A stretch of DNA of 64,000 bases from Amycolatopsis nivea (GCF_004522235.1 NZ_SDLT01000012.1:62001-126000); one strand, 5' to 3'. Counted from the first letter of the stretch, positions 27,792 through 36,439 are shown. Numbers and translations are program-made. Notes: generated by a model from the sequence alone, not told the origin.

Positions 27792-28667
27792 ATGAAGTTC
27801 TCCTTGTCGATCGCGATGAGCCCGCTCGACCAGCTGACCGGGCTGGCCCGCGCCGCCGAGGAGGCCGGGTTCTCCTCGATCGTGCTGCCCGATTCGCTCT
27901 TCTACTCCGAGAAAGTGTCCGCCGACTATCCCTACACGCCCGACGGCAGCCGGTTCTGGGACGAGAACACGCCCTGGGCGGATCCGCTGGTCGCGACCGC
28001 CTCGATGGGCGCGGTGACCGAGCGGATCCGGTTCTACACGTCGGTGCTGAAACTCGGCTCGCGCAATCCGGTGCTGCTCGCCCGGCAGGTCAACTCGGTC
28101 GCCGCGCTGACCGGCGGGCGGTTCGGCCTCGGGCTGGGGATCGGCTGGTCGCCGGAGGAATTCGCATGGTGCGGCGCGCCGTATCAGCGGCGCGGCAAAC
28201 GGTTCGACGAGGCCATCGAGGTGCTGCGGCTGATCCTCAGCGGCGACATGGTCGAGTTCCACGGCGAGTTCTTCGACTTCGACAAGCTCAAGATGAGCCC
28301 GGCGCCGCCGTCGCGCGTGCCGTTCTACATCGGCGGGCACACCGACGTCGCGCTGCGCCGGGCCGCGCGCGTGGCGGACGGCTGGTCGTCCGCGATGATG
28401 ACGCTCGACCAGCTGCGCGACACCATCGGCAAGCTCAAGGGCCTGCTCGCCGAGCGCGGGCGCGCCGACGACCCGTTCGAGTTCCAGGCGGTGTGCGTCG
28501 ACCGGTTCGGGCTCGACGGGTTCCGCGAACAGGCCGAGGCGGGCGTCACTGACGCGATCACCATGCCGTGGGTGTTCGAGGGCCACAGATTCGACGCGGA
28601 CCTCGGCCCGAAGGTCGACGCGATCCGCAAGTTCGGCGACGAGATCATCGCGAAAATCGAGGAGTGA
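27792..28667 (+). CDS. LLM-class F420-dependent oxidoreductase
   Basis: A 291-residue TIM-barrel luciferase-like enzyme using coenzyme F420. Family blocks include IVLPDSLFY, LLARQVNSVAALTGGRFGLGLGIGW and VPFYIGGHTDVALRRAARVADGW. Its ATG follows a KstR-type operator, and it is followed one base later by an NTF2-like gene with AGGAG. This suggests a role in steroid or other cyclic substrate degradation, comparable to F420 LLM enzymes in mycobacterial KstR regulons; the substrate is inferred only from regulation. Confidence 0.9.
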   Translation: MKFSLSIAMSPLDQLTGLARAAEEAGFSSIVLPDSLFYSEKVSADYPYTPDGSRFWDENTPWADPLVATASMGAVTERIRFYTSVLKLGSRNPVLLARQVNSVAALTGGRFGLGLGIGWSPEEFAWCGAPYQRRGKRFDEAIEVLRLILSGDMVEFHGEFFDFDKLKMSPAPPSRVPFYIGGHTDVALRRAARVADGWSSAMMTLDQLRDTIGKLKGLLAERGRADDPFEFQAVCVDRFGLDGFREQAEAGVTDAITMPWVFEGHRFDADLGPKVDAIRKFGDEIIAKIEE

Positions 28668-28668
28668 C

Positions 28669-29109
28669 ATGGGAGTCGAGGTCTGCTGGGACCCCGCGGC
28701 GAAGCAGCCGCCCGCGCGGGAAGCGGCGTTCAAGTCGATGACGGCGGCGACCGCGGGGGACAAGGACGGCTGGCTCGCGCTGTTCGCCCCGGACGCGGTC
28801 GTCGAGGACCCGGTCGGCCCGTCGATGTTCGACGAGGAGGGCAAGGGCCACCACGGCCCCGACGGCCTTTCCGCGTTCTGGGACAAGACGATCGGGAACG
28901 TCGAGAAGTTCGAGTTCGTGATCCGCGATTCGCACGCGGCGGGTTCAGAGGTCGCGAACGTCGGCACGATCACGACGTACTTGCCTGGTGGCTATCGCGT
29001 CGACACCGACGGGGTGTTCGTGTATCGGGTGAACGAGGACGGGTTGGTCGTTTCGATGCGGGCGTTCTGGGAGACGGAGCGGGCGATGGCGACGGCGCGG
29101 CAGGTTTGA
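28669..29109 (+). CDS. NTF2/SnoaL-like protein (ketosteroid-isomerase fold)
   Basis: A 146-residue cone-fold protein: helix AFKSMTAATAGDKDGWLALF, then VVEDPVGPSMF and the beta-rich half ending VSMRAFWETERAM. Such folds serve as delta-5-3-ketosteroid isomerase, dehydratases or scaffolds. It is separated from the LLM gene by one base and shares its promoter and KstR-type operator, so a steroid or terpenoid substrate is a reasonable guess. Confidence 0.85.
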   Translation: MGVEVCWDPAAKQPPAREAAFKSMTAATAGDKDGWLALFAPDAVVEDPVGPSMFDEEGKGHHGPDGLSAFWDKTIGNVEKFEFVIRDSHAAGSEVANVGTITTYLPGGYRVDTDGVFVYRVNEDGLVVSMRAFWETERAMATARQV

Positions 29110-29111
29110 CG

Positions 29112-29972
29112 TCAGGCTGGGTCTGTTTCGGCGAAGTCGAGAACGTGTGTGGTGATGAGGTCGGGCTGCTGAAGCGTTAGCGCGTGCGTCGTTCTCGGCA
29201 CGATTTCCGTGCTGATGCGGGGATTCAGCTTCGCGACCCGGGCGGCGACTTCGGACGCGCGATGGATATGGCTGCGTTCGCCGAGGACCAGGCGGACGGG
29301 GACTTCGATCGCGCGGAGTTCGTCGTCGGTGAAGACGTGCTGCGGCGGCAGGTGCGCCTTGTACTTCAGGCTGGCGAACAGCAAGGGCCGCAAGGTGCGC
29401 CGCACGGTCGGATCGCCGGCGACGATCCGGCGCTGGATCGCGGCGGGCAGGAGCCAGCGGAAGATCTCCCGGAAACTCCACAGGAGGAACTTCGGGACGC
29501 TGATCTCCGCGAAGCCGGCCGGTTCCAGGCCGATGACGCCCGCGATCCGGTCGGCGGAACGGGTCGCGAGGTTCAGCGCCAGGTACCCGCCGCGCGAAAC
29601 CCCGGCCAGGTACGCCTTTTCCTGGCCGAGCGCGGCGAGGAGTTCAGAAAGCCATGCGGCGAGGTCGTCGTCGGTGCTGACGGAGACGGTCTCGACCGAG
29701 TGGCCCGGTTCGCCGATCGAATCGACGGCGTAGACCGGATGACGGGCGGCCAGTTCGGCGAGGTGCGGGTACCAGGACAGGGACGAGCCCATGATGCCGT
29801 GCAGCAGCACGATCGGCGTGCCGTGCCCGGGACCGCTGCGCCGGACGCGCGTGGGGCCGAACTTCGTCGGGATGTCCAGTTCCTCGGACGGAACCGGCCA
29901 TTCTCGCAGGACTCGCGCGTAGACGGCGAAGTAGCGTTCTTGTGCTTTGCGGTCGGTGAAAGCTCCCGGCAT
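29112..29972 (-). CDS. Alpha/beta hydrolase
   Basis: A 286-residue alpha/beta-fold hydrolase. VLLHGIMGSS (oxyanion region), GVSRGG (nucleophile elbow Ser), an acid within LVLGERSHIH and the C-terminal His in PRTTHALTLQ complete a catalytic triad. ATG 29972 is chosen since GGAGGG stands four bases ahead; a GTG at 30002 would add ten residues. It converges on the NTF2-like gene with two bases between stops. Substrate unknown. Confidence 0.85.
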   Translation of the reverse strand: MPGAFTDRKAQERYFAVYARVLREWPVPSEELDIPTKFGPTRVRRSGPGHGTPIVLLHGIMGSSLSWYPHLAELAARHPVYAVDSIGEPGHSVETVSVSTDDDLAAWLSELLAALGQEKAYLAGVSRGGYLALNLATRSADRIAGVIGLEPAGFAEISVPKFLLWSFREIFRWLLPAAIQRRIVAGDPTVRRTLRPLLFASLKYKAHLPPQHVFTDDELRAIEVPVRLVLGERSHIHRASEVAARVAKLNPRISTEIVPRTTHALTLQQPDLITTHVLDFAETDPA

Positions 29973-30027
29973 CGTCCCTCCCCGAGACAGGTGCGCTTCC
30001 ACCGTAGCAGCCCGGCAAGGGCCTCGG

Positions 30028-30495
30028 TCAGGAATTGTCCAGGCGCAGCAAGGTGTTCAGCAGGCTTCCGCCGGGCAGCCCCTCGTCGCCGAAGATCCGG
30101 TGCTGCACCTCGATCACGAGCGGCATCGCGGCGCGCAGGGCGGCTCCGCCGGAGTCGGTGACCTCGACGCGTTTGGCGCGGACGTCCTCGGCGCTGCGCG
30201 CGCGGGCGACGAATCCCTTGCGCTCCAGCGTTTTCAGGATCTGCGACACCTGCATCGGGTGGATGTCGCCGGACGTCGCGAGCCCGGACTGGGTCACCGG
30301 GCCGCCGGTGCGGTTGAGCCAGCCGGCGAGCGCGAGCGTCTGGAACTGCAGGTGCGTCAGGTCGAGCGGGGCGAGGGCCTGGTCGACCTCGCGGACGTAG
30401 CGGTGCACGACGCGCCACATGACGAATCCCACCGCGTTCTCGGGGGCGCCGAGCGAGGCGGTGGCGAAGAGTTCGGCGAGCGCGTCCTTGTCCAT
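30028..30495 (-). CDS. MarR-family transcriptional regulator
   Basis: A 155-residue winged-helix regulator: DLTHLQFQTLALAGWL, the recognition region HPMQVSQILKTLERKGFVAR and wing SAEDVRAKRVEVTDSG. It diverges from the dihydroxyphthalate-decarboxylase-like gene across a perfect palindrome, and so probably represses both. The ATG at 30495 lacks a ribosome site, so the message may be leaderless or start further upstream. Confidence 0.88.
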   Translation of the reverse strand: MDKDALAELFATASLGAPENAVGFVMWRVVHRYVREVDQALAPLDLTHLQFQTLALAGWLNRTGGPVTQSGLATSGDIHPMQVSQILKTLERKGFVARARSAEDVRAKRVEVTDSGGAALRAAMPLVIEVQHRIFGDEGLPGGSLLNTLLRLDNS

Positions 30496-30524
30496 CGGGA
30501 GGCATCGTAGCGGTTGCCCGAAGA

Positions 30525-30542
30525 TAGTAAACGCGTTTAGTA
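30525..30542. promoter_or_regulatory. Palindromic operator in marR-decarboxylase intergenic region
   Basis: TAAACGCGTTTA at 30528-30539 is a perfect 12-base palindrome extended by TA/TA flanks, 30 bases from each start codon: the expected site of the MarR protein. Confidence 0.65.
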
Positions 30543-30568
30543 TGAGACCGGACGGAGAGGAGCACGTC

Positions 30569-31576
30569 ATGACTGACCTGCGGCTGGACTTCGGCCTGTA
30601 CCGCTACGACAACACCCGCCCGCTGTTCGACGGCCGGGTCCGCTTCGAGGGCGTCGACGCGACCCTGCACACTGCCGACATCGTCTCGGACCTGTTCGAG
30701 CGGATGGTGCGGGGCAGGGAGTTCGCTGTCGCCGAACTGGGGCTCACGTTCTATCTGCGCACCCTGGACCTGCCGGATCCGCCGTTCGTTGCGCTGCCGG
30801 TGTTCCCGAACCGGCAGTTCCGGCATTCGGCGATCTACGTCAACGCGCGCAGCGGCATCCGGGAGCCGCGCGATTTGATCGGCAAGACGATCGGCGAGTT
30901 CGCGACGTACGGGCACGACGCGGGCGTCGTCGCGAAAGGCATGCTGTCCGACGAGTACGGCGTGCGGCCGGAACAGAGCCGGTGGGTGATCGGCGGATTC
31001 GACTGGCCGATGGAGTGGTTCGATTTCGTTCCGCGACTGCACCCCGCGGAAGTGGAGGTGCGGCAGGCTCCGGCGGGGAAAGCGCTCGGGCCGATGCTGG
31101 AGAGCGGGGAGATCGACGCGTTCATTACCGCGGATCCGCCGCGCGGCATCCGGGAGGATTCGCCGGAGGTGGCGCAGTTGTTCCCGGATTACGTGCCGGT
31201 GGAACGCGAGTATTACCGGCGGACCGGAATCCGGCCGATCATGCATGCGGTGGTCGTCCGGCGGGATCTGCTGGCGGAGAATCCGGGTCTGGCGGAGCGG
31301 CTGTATCGGGGGTTTGTCGACGCGAAGGAAGTCGCGATGGCGGATTACCGGCGGGGGCGCATTTTCAATCACATGGGCGATGCCGGGATGGTGCCGTGGT
31401 TCAGTGCGTTGTACGACGAGAACCGCCGGTTGTTCGGGGAGGATTGGTGGCCGTACGGAATTGAGAAGAACCGGCGGTCGGTGGAGGCTTTCCTGCGGTG
31501 GCACTTCGAACAGGGATTGTCGAAGAGGCTGATGAAGGTGGAGGAGATTTTCGTGCCGGAATTGCTGGATACCTAG
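30569..31576 (+). CDS. 4,5-dihydroxyphthalate decarboxylase-like protein
   Basis: A 335-residue protein of the Pht5-type family with a periplasmic-binding-protein-like fold. Typical blocks are LFDGRVRFEGVDATL, FAVAELGLTFYL, FVALPVFPNRQFRHSAIYVN and GKTIGEFATYGHDAGV. Named members decarboxylate 4,5-dihydroxyphthalate to protocatechuate, but many family members are uncharacterised. ATG 30569 has GGAGAGG seven to eight bases upstream. No signal peptide, so it is cytosolic. Divergent marR suggests induction by an aromatic or phenolic compound; no other phthalate-pathway gene is next to it. Confidence 0.8.
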   Translation: MTDLRLDFGLYRYDNTRPLFDGRVRFEGVDATLHTADIVSDLFERMVRGREFAVAELGLTFYLRTLDLPDPPFVALPVFPNRQFRHSAIYVNARSGIREPRDLIGKTIGEFATYGHDAGVVAKGMLSDEYGVRPEQSRWVIGGFDWPMEWFDFVPRLHPAEVEVRQAPAGKALGPMLESGEIDAFITADPPRGIREDSPEVAQLFPDYVPVEREYYRRTGIRPIMHAVVVRRDLLAENPGLAERLYRGFVDAKEVAMADYRRGRIFNHMGDAGMVPWFSALYDENRRLFGEDWWPYGIEKNRRSVEAFLRWHFEQGLSKRLMKVEEIFVPELLDT

Positions 31577-31589
31577 TCGTTGCGCTGGC

Positions 31590-32162
31590 ATGCTTCCGGA
31601 TGTGGCGGACGAATGGTTCGAATACGACGGCGAGCTCGGCGAGACTGAGCGCCGCTTTGTCGAGGCGCTGCGGATTCGCGCGGCTCATTGGCGCGCGAGC
31701 CCGCTCGACAGCCGAGTGGATCCGCCCGACGCGGAGCTTCCGCTGATCGCTTCCCTGGACCTGTCCGATCCGGTCGCGCACTGCGTGCTCATGACCCTCG
31801 GGGTGCATCTGGACGGCCGGACCCTGCGCGGCGACGAGGTGCACAACCAGTTGTTCACCCTGCCGGACGAGCCGACCAAGCTGGCGTTCGCCGCGACCGG
31901 CGGGCCGGAAGACCTGGCGACGCGGGCGGCGAACTGGTTCGAAGCTGTCTTGCGTCGGCCGGTCGTGCGCTGCGAATGGACGCTCACGCGGCAGATCCAC
32001 CTGTTCGCGGACACCGGGGAGATCGTCGGGGGCGGGGACGGCCGCAGGTTTTGCTCGCCCGGCCAGCTCGACCGGGTGGCCGCCACCGGTCGCCTCGACG
32101 GCGGACGCTGGGTCGACGCCGGAGGGTTCCGGCAGCCGGATCTCGTTGTCCGCGTCCGGTGA
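31590..32162 (+). CDS. Hypothetical protein, 190 residues
   Basis: An acidic cytosolic protein starting at ATG 31590, 13 bases after the decarboxylase-like gene. Recognisable local blocks are HLDGRTLRGDEVHNQLFTLPDEP and a C-terminal DGRRFCSPGQLDRVAATG. No motif identifies a family. Coding character is good over its length, so I regard it as real; it may be co-transcribed with the preceding gene. Confidence 0.6.
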   Translation: MLPDVADEWFEYDGELGETERRFVEALRIRAAHWRASPLDSRVDPPDAELPLIASLDLSDPVAHCVLMTLGVHLDGRTLRGDEVHNQLFTLPDEPTKLAFAATGGPEDLATRAANWFEAVLRRPVVRCEWTLTRQIHLFADTGEIVGGGDGRRFCSPGQLDRVAATGRLDGGRWVDAGGFRQPDLVVRVR

Positions 32163-32219
32163 TCAGGGCGGGTCGGTGAACGACGGCCGCTGGGTCAGGC
32201 GCCGCGGCGCTCCGCGGTC

Positions 32220-32572
32220 AGCAGGTCGACCGCGCCTGGCCGGATGCTCACTGTCCATCCGTCTAGGGGAAAGCCGCTCGCGACGTTCACCTTCCGCGGC
32301 GGGCGGGTGCCCGGCTACGACCGTGACCGGTGCGCAGACGCTGGCCGAAGCGCTCGCCGCGCATCCTGGCGATCACGCCCGGGCTTTTCAGGTCTACGAG
32401 GCGAAACACCGGCGGCAGGTGGACCTGAAGCATCGGCGCGTCAACCTTGTCGCCGCGCTGCTCGTTCCGCGGACTCGGCACGGGCTGGCACTGCGCAATA
32501 CCGTCGGCAGAGCGGTCGGCCTCGTCACCCGAAACGCCGTGACTGCCAAGGAGAACAGCTGCCGGGACCTCG
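32220..32572 (+). pseudogene. Remnant of an FAD-dependent monooxygenase
   Basis: Two frames carry pieces of one protein. Around 32244-32320 the frame gives RGKPLATFTFRGG and GYDRDR, like the mid-part of class A flavin monooxygenases; from about 32325 another frame gives GAQTLAEALAAHPGDHARAF and VYEAKHRRQVDLKHRRVNL, like their C-terminal helices. The conserved GxGxxG and GD motifs are missing. At least one large deletion and a frameshift have removed the gene. Confidence 0.7.
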
Positions 32573-32573
32573 G

Positions 32574-33452
32574 TCAGGCGAGGCCCAGTTCCTCGCGCAA
32601 CCCTTCCCACGCGATGACGTCGTCCTCGTTCCCGGTGTGCGACGCGGAAAACCAGTCAGCATACTCGCGCAGTTCGGAAAGCCGCCAGTCGAGGGCGAAC
32701 AGTTCCAGCATCGCGGGGTCCAGATCTGGGGTGCCGGGCAGGTCGGCGTAGTCGCGTTCGCGCGGGGCGACGGCGAGGGTTTCCCAGTCGACCAGGCGCA
32801 GGCCGTCAGGCGTGGTGACCTGGTTGCCGTGGTGGGGTTCGCCGTGGGTCGGGACCCAGGAGCCGCGCCGGGAGGCGGCTAAAGCGGCCAGTTCGAGGTA
32901 GCGGTCGTTCCAACGTTTGATCGCATCGCCGCGGGACGCGAGGGCGGTGCGGGCTTCTTCGGCCAACGGGCCGGACGTCCAGGGTTCGGCGGTGCGGGCC
33001 CGCAATTCGTCGGCGAAGCCGGGGCCGACCCGCGGGGCCCACTCGCGCAGTCCGGCGGGCGGTGGGGTGCGGTGCAGGGCGTCGAGCACGGCGAGGATTG
33101 CCGGTTTGTCGACCTCGTCTTCCGCGGGGCTGCGGCCGTCCAGCATTGGAGTGACGCTGAGCGCGCCGGCTCCGGTGTCGACGGTGAACCGGCCGGACCG
33201 CGTCGGCACCGGGGCGCAGACGAACTCCAGCCCGGCGGCGGCCAGTTCGGCGGCGCTCGCGTAGGTGCTTTCCAGCGACGCTGCGGTGTGCCGGGATTCG
33301 AGCTGGTCCAGCGTGACGAACAAGGAGTCGGCGCGCCAGTGGTGCGCGCCGAAACCCCAAGGCAGGTAAGCGATTTCGGAGACGGGCTGCCACTGTTCGG
33401 CGAGTACGCGGGTGATGGTGTCGTCGGTGGGAAAGGCCGGTCGGGATCGCAC
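32574..33452 (-). CDS. Aminoglycoside phosphotransferase-fold kinase
   Basis: A 292-residue APH-like small-molecule kinase. THGEPHHGNQ is the catalytic Brenner loop (with Glu in place of the more common Asp) and RLVDWETLA the metal-binding DxE/D segment. N-terminal lobe motifs are weak. Starts at GTG 33452. It neighbours a phosphotransferase-unrelated PPOX gene. A resistance role is not implied: such kinases also act on sugars, amines and methylthioribose. Confidence 0.8.
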   Translation of the reverse strand: MRSRPAFPTDDTITRVLAEQWQPVSEIAYLPWGFGAHHWRADSLFVTLDQLESRHTAASLESTYASAAELAAAGLEFVCAPVPTRSGRFTVDTGAGALSVTPMLDGRSPAEDEVDKPAILAVLDALHRTPPPAGLREWAPRVGPGFADELRARTAEPWTSGPLAEEARTALASRGDAIKRWNDRYLELAALAASRRGSWVPTHGEPHHGNQVTTPDGLRLVDWETLAVAPRERDYADLPGTPDLDPAMLELFALDWRLSELREYADWFSASHTGNEDDVIAWEGLREELGLA

Positions 33453-33497
33453 AAAACGGATACTAGGCAGCGCTTCGCGGTGGGAGCAACGGAGTTT

Positions 33498-34160
33498 CTA
33501 GAACAGCTCGGTCCGGTAGTTTTCGTCGACCACGTCGTACAGGCCGCCGTTCACGAGGTCGCCGAGGCTGTTGTTGATTTTCTGCGCCTGTTCGGCGATG
33601 GAGAGGGTGTAGAAATCGCCGCCGAGGGTCGCTGCCTCGGCGAGGCCGCGAGTGTCGCCCTCCCACAATTTCGCCCGGATGACAGCTTTTCCGCACTGTC
33701 CGAACACTTCGCGCACGCGGACGACCGTCGCGAGGACCGCGGGTTTGTTGTCCGCGCTGAGCATGCTCAGCAGTTCCGGATCGTCGGTGACGAAGGCGTC
33801 GCCGTTGACGCGGATCACCTCGCGCAGGCCGGGCACGAAAAACACGAGCCCGATCGACGCGGTGGCGGTGACGTTCTCGAAGGTGTCGGCGAGTTTGTTG
33901 CCGGGCCGGTCGGGGATGGCGAGCGTCCACGGGTCGAGAACCCGCACCGAACCGGGCGGGTCGCCTTTCGGGCTGACGTCCATCAGGCCGTCCGCGCCGA
34001 AGGTGGCGGCGCAGAAGAACGGGCTGTGCGCGATGAACCGCATGGCGAATTCGCCGAGCTGCGGTTCCTTTTTCTCGGCGATGAACTGGTCCGGGAAACC
34101 GATGATCTCCCGGATGCGCGCCATGGTGATCGGCGCGTACGCGTCGGCTGCGGTGGTCAT
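33498..34160 (-). CDS. FMN-dependent PPOX-type flavoprotein (MSMEG_1061-like)
   Basis: A 220-residue split-barrel flavoprotein of the pyridoxamine-phosphate-oxidase superfamily. Recognisable blocks are FIAHSPFFCAATFGADGLMDVSPKGDPPG and IPDRPGNKLADTFENV, typical of the MSMEG_1061 subgroup. ATG 34160 has GGGAGAG three bases ahead. It lies 11 bases after the PDR oxidoreductase gene, which could supply electrons to it; both are likely under the divergent TetR regulator. Confidence 0.85.
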   Translation of the reverse strand: MTTAADAYAPITMARIREIIGFPDQFIAEKKEPQLGEFAMRFIAHSPFFCAATFGADGLMDVSPKGDPPGSVRVLDPWTLAIPDRPGNKLADTFENVTATASIGLVFFVPGLREVIRVNGDAFVTDDPELLSMLSADNKPAVLATVVRVREVFGQCGKAVIRAKLWEGDTRGLAEAATLGGDFYTLSIAEQAQKINNSLGDLVNGGLYDVVDENYRTELF

Positions 34161-34171
34161 GGGCTCTCCCG

Positions 34172-35131
34172 TCACAGGTCGAGGACGAGGCGTGGGGTGC
34201 GGGCGCGGGACACGCAGACGAACATCCGGTCGCCTGCCGCTTGTTCGCTCGGGGAAAGGATGCCGTCGCGGTGGTCGGGGACGCCGTCGAGCACCTTGGT
34301 CTCGCACGAGCCGCAGATTCCGGACCGGCACGAGGTCACCGGGCGGATGCCGGCCCTTTCCAGTGCGCTGACAATGCTTTCGTCGGCGGCGACGGATACG
34401 GTCTTCTTCGAGGCCGCGCATTCGACCTCGATCGGCTTGTTCTCCGCGGGAGGAGCCTGCGGGGCTTTGAAGCGTTCCAGGCGCAGTGCTTCGGCGGGCC
34501 AGTTCTCGGCCGCGGTGTCCAAATCGGACAGCAGCGAAGCCGGTCCGCAGGCGTAGACCTTCGCCCCGGCTTCGACGGGCTTTTCCAGTGCGGACAACGA
34601 AATCCGGCCGATGGTGTCCGACGGATGGCAGTGCACGCGCTCGCCGTAGCCGCGGAGTTCGTCGAGGAACGGCATCGACGTGCTGGTGCGGCCGCCGAAG
34701 TACAGCTGCCAGTCGGCGCCCTTGGCCGCCGCGGTGCGGACCATCGGCAGGATCGGGGTGATGCCGATGCCGCCCGCCACGAAGACGTACGACTGGGCGG
34801 CATGGAAGCCGAAATTGTTCCGCGGGCCCTTGATCGCGACGCGCTGGCCGGGGCGGAGAAACGCGTGCACGTATTCCGAGCCGCCGCGGCTCGCGCGTTC
34901 CCGGCGGACGCCGATCCGGTAGTACGCGCGTTCGCCGGGCGGACCGCAGAGCGAGTACTGCCGTTCGACGCCGTTCGGCAGCACGAGGTCGATGTGCGCG
35001 CCGGGCTCCCAGCTCGGCAGCGGTTTCCCGGTGACGTCCGCCAGGTCCAGCGAGACGACGCCGTCGGCTTCCCAGCGCAGCTGCCGGACGAAGACGTCCA
35101 GCTGCCCGGCGGTTCCGGCGTTCGAGGTCAT
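34172..35131 (-). CDS. PDR/VanB-family oxidoreductase (flavin + 2Fe-2S reductase)
   Basis: A 319-residue reductase with ferredoxin-NADP reductase domains and C-terminal plant-type 2Fe-2S domain. RQYSLCGPP binds the flavin, VAGGIGITPILPM the NAD(P), and CRSGICGSCETKV plus a distal Cys in FVCVSRA hold the cluster. Such proteins feed electrons to Rieske demethylases or P450s. GGGAGGG stands before ATG 35131. It leads a two-gene unit with the PPOX protein, divergent from TetR. Confidence 0.9.
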   Translation of the reverse strand: MTSNAGTAGQLDVFVRQLRWEADGVVSLDLADVTGKPLPSWEPGAHIDLVLPNGVERQYSLCGPPGERAYYRIGVRRERASRGGSEYVHAFLRPGQRVAIKGPRNNFGFHAAQSYVFVAGGIGITPILPMVRTAAAKGADWQLYFGGRTSTSMPFLDELRGYGERVHCHPSDTIGRISLSALEKPVEAGAKVYACGPASLLSDLDTAAENWPAEALRLERFKAPQAPPAENKPIEVECAASKKTVSVAADESIVSALERAGIRPVTSCRSGICGSCETKVLDGVPDHRDGILSPSEQAAGDRMFVCVSRARTPRLVLDL

Positions 35132-35147
35132 CGGCTTCCCTCCCTTT

Positions 35148-35161
35148 GTTAACGTTGTTAC
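35148..35161. promoter_or_regulatory. TetR operator, copy 1
   Basis: GTTAACGTTGTTAC is the inverted copy of GTAACATCGTTAAC at 35185-35198 with one base changed. It lies 17 bases ahead of the reductase start. Confidence 0.65.
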
Positions 35162-35184
35162 TCCGCGCCTCGCCGAGAGTATTG

Positions 35185-35198
35185 GTAACATCGTTAAC
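35185..35198. promoter_or_regulatory. TetR operator, copy 2, abutting the tetR start codon
   Basis: GTAACATCGTTAAC ends at the base before ATG 35199. There is no room for a ribosome site between, so the tetR message is probably leaderless and repressor binding would cover its transcription start. Confidence 0.65.
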
Positions 35199-35840
35199 AT
35201 GTCAACCGACACGAAACGGGCGGGAATCGCCGCGACGCGCGCCGAGCGGGCGGTGGCCGAGGCGCTGGAGCTGGTCGACGCGGGCGGGCTGGAGGCGCTC
35301 ACCATGCGCCAGCTGGCCGACCGGATGGGGCTGCACCTGCCCGCGATCTACCGCCTGTTCGACGGCAAGGACGCGCTGATCGACGAGATGGCCGAGGCGA
35401 TCCTCGCCGGCGCGGTGGCGAAGCTGCCCGCCGGGGACGGCGACTGGAAGAGCCGCGTGCGGAGCATGGCCGCCGGATTGCGCACGGCGCTGCTCGCGCA
35501 TCGGGACGGGGCGCGGATCGTCGGCGGGAACTACGCGGCGAAGCGCAGCAATCTGACCTTTGTGGACAGTCTGCTCGGCGGCCTGCTGGCGTCCGGGCTG
35601 CCGCGCAAGCACGCGATCTGGGCGACGAGCGCGGTTTTCTGCTTCGTGCTCGGCGAAACGCTCGAGGAACAGGGTGCGACCGGCGACGAGGTCGAGGTGC
35701 TGAAGAGCGTGCTGGGGGCGCGGAAGTACGTGCACCTGGAGGCGGGGCCGGTGGAGTCGATGCTCGATTTCGAGGAGCGGTTCCAGTTCGGGCTGGAGCT
35801 GCTGCTCGCCGGGGTGGACGCGGTGGCGGGGCGGCCCTAG
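35199..35840 (+). CDS. TetR-family transcriptional regulator
   Basis: A 213-residue regulator with N-terminal helix-turn-helix (LTMRQLADRMGLHLPAIYRLFDGKDALIDEM) and a C-terminal ligand domain of the tetracycline-repressor class (MLDFEERFQFGLELLLAG). Two near-identical inverted operators lie between it and the divergent reductase gene. It probably responds to the substrate or product of the PDR/PPOX pair. Confidence 0.9.
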   Translation: MSTDTKRAGIAATRAERAVAEALELVDAGGLEALTMRQLADRMGLHLPAIYRLFDGKDALIDEMAEAILAGAVAKLPAGDGDWKSRVRSMAAGLRTALLAHRDGARIVGGNYAAKRSNLTFVDSLLGGLLASGLPRKHAIWATSAVFCFVLGETLEEQGATGDEVEVLKSVLGARKYVHLEAGPVESMLDFEERFQFGLELLLAGVDAVAGRP

Positions 35841-36407
35841 TTACCGGCGGATCCCGTCCAGCAGGTAAGCGGTGCGCCGGTCGTAGGCGTCCCGGGCAGG
35901 CCGTTCGCCGTGCTTGAGGGCGAGGGCGTTGTCGACGACGAGCGCGTGGAGGTCGCCTGCGGTGAACTCCGGCCGCACCACGCCCGCGGCCCGCGCCGCC
36001 GCGACCAGTTCTTCGTTCGCCTCGCTTCCGATCCGGCAGATCTCCATGAGCTGCGGCGAGTGCGGATAGATCTGCAGCAGGACGTCATTGACGGCGGGCT
36101 GGCGGTACTGGAGGTCGCGCAGTTCGGTGAGGTAGTAGGCGATCTGCTCGCCGGTGTCGTCGATAGCCCGCGTGCGGTCGATGACGGCGAACAGTTCCGT
36201 CGCGACGACCTCTTCGATCACCGCCTCGATGAGCCCGATCCGGCCGCCGAACCGGTTGAAGATCGTGGCCTTGCTGACCCCCGCCGCTCGCGCGACCTCC
36301 TCCAGCGGGACCGTGAGGCCGCGGCCTTGGAAGGCGCCGATCGCGGCGGCGCGGATCTGTTCGGAATTGCGCCTGGCGTCGGCGCGCAGCCCGGACTCCG
36401 AAGGCAC
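35841..36407 (-). CDS. TetR-family transcriptional regulator
   Basis: A 188-residue regulator; helix-turn-helix in VPLEEVARAAGVSKATIFNRFGGRIGLIEAV. Start GTG 36407. It is divergent from the NmrA-like gene, with two related inverted repeats in the gap, and abuts the previous tetR gene end to end (stops one base apart). Confidence 0.88.
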   Translation of the reverse strand: MPSESGLRADARRNSEQIRAAAIGAFQGRGLTVPLEEVARAAGVSKATIFNRFGGRIGLIEAVIEEVVATELFAVIDRTRAIDDTGEQIAYYLTELRDLQYRQPAVNDVLLQIYPHSPQLMEICRIGSEANEELVAAARAAGVVRPEFTAGDLHALVVDNALALKHGERPARDAYDRRTAYLLDGIRR

Positions 36408-36439
36408 TTCGCCCTCCCTCTCGCTGTCGCCTCGCGGCG

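Noticed and set aside
32574..33452. Antibiotic-resistance phosphotransferase
   Set aside because: Only the general APH fold is seen; no similarity to named resistance enzymes can be claimed.
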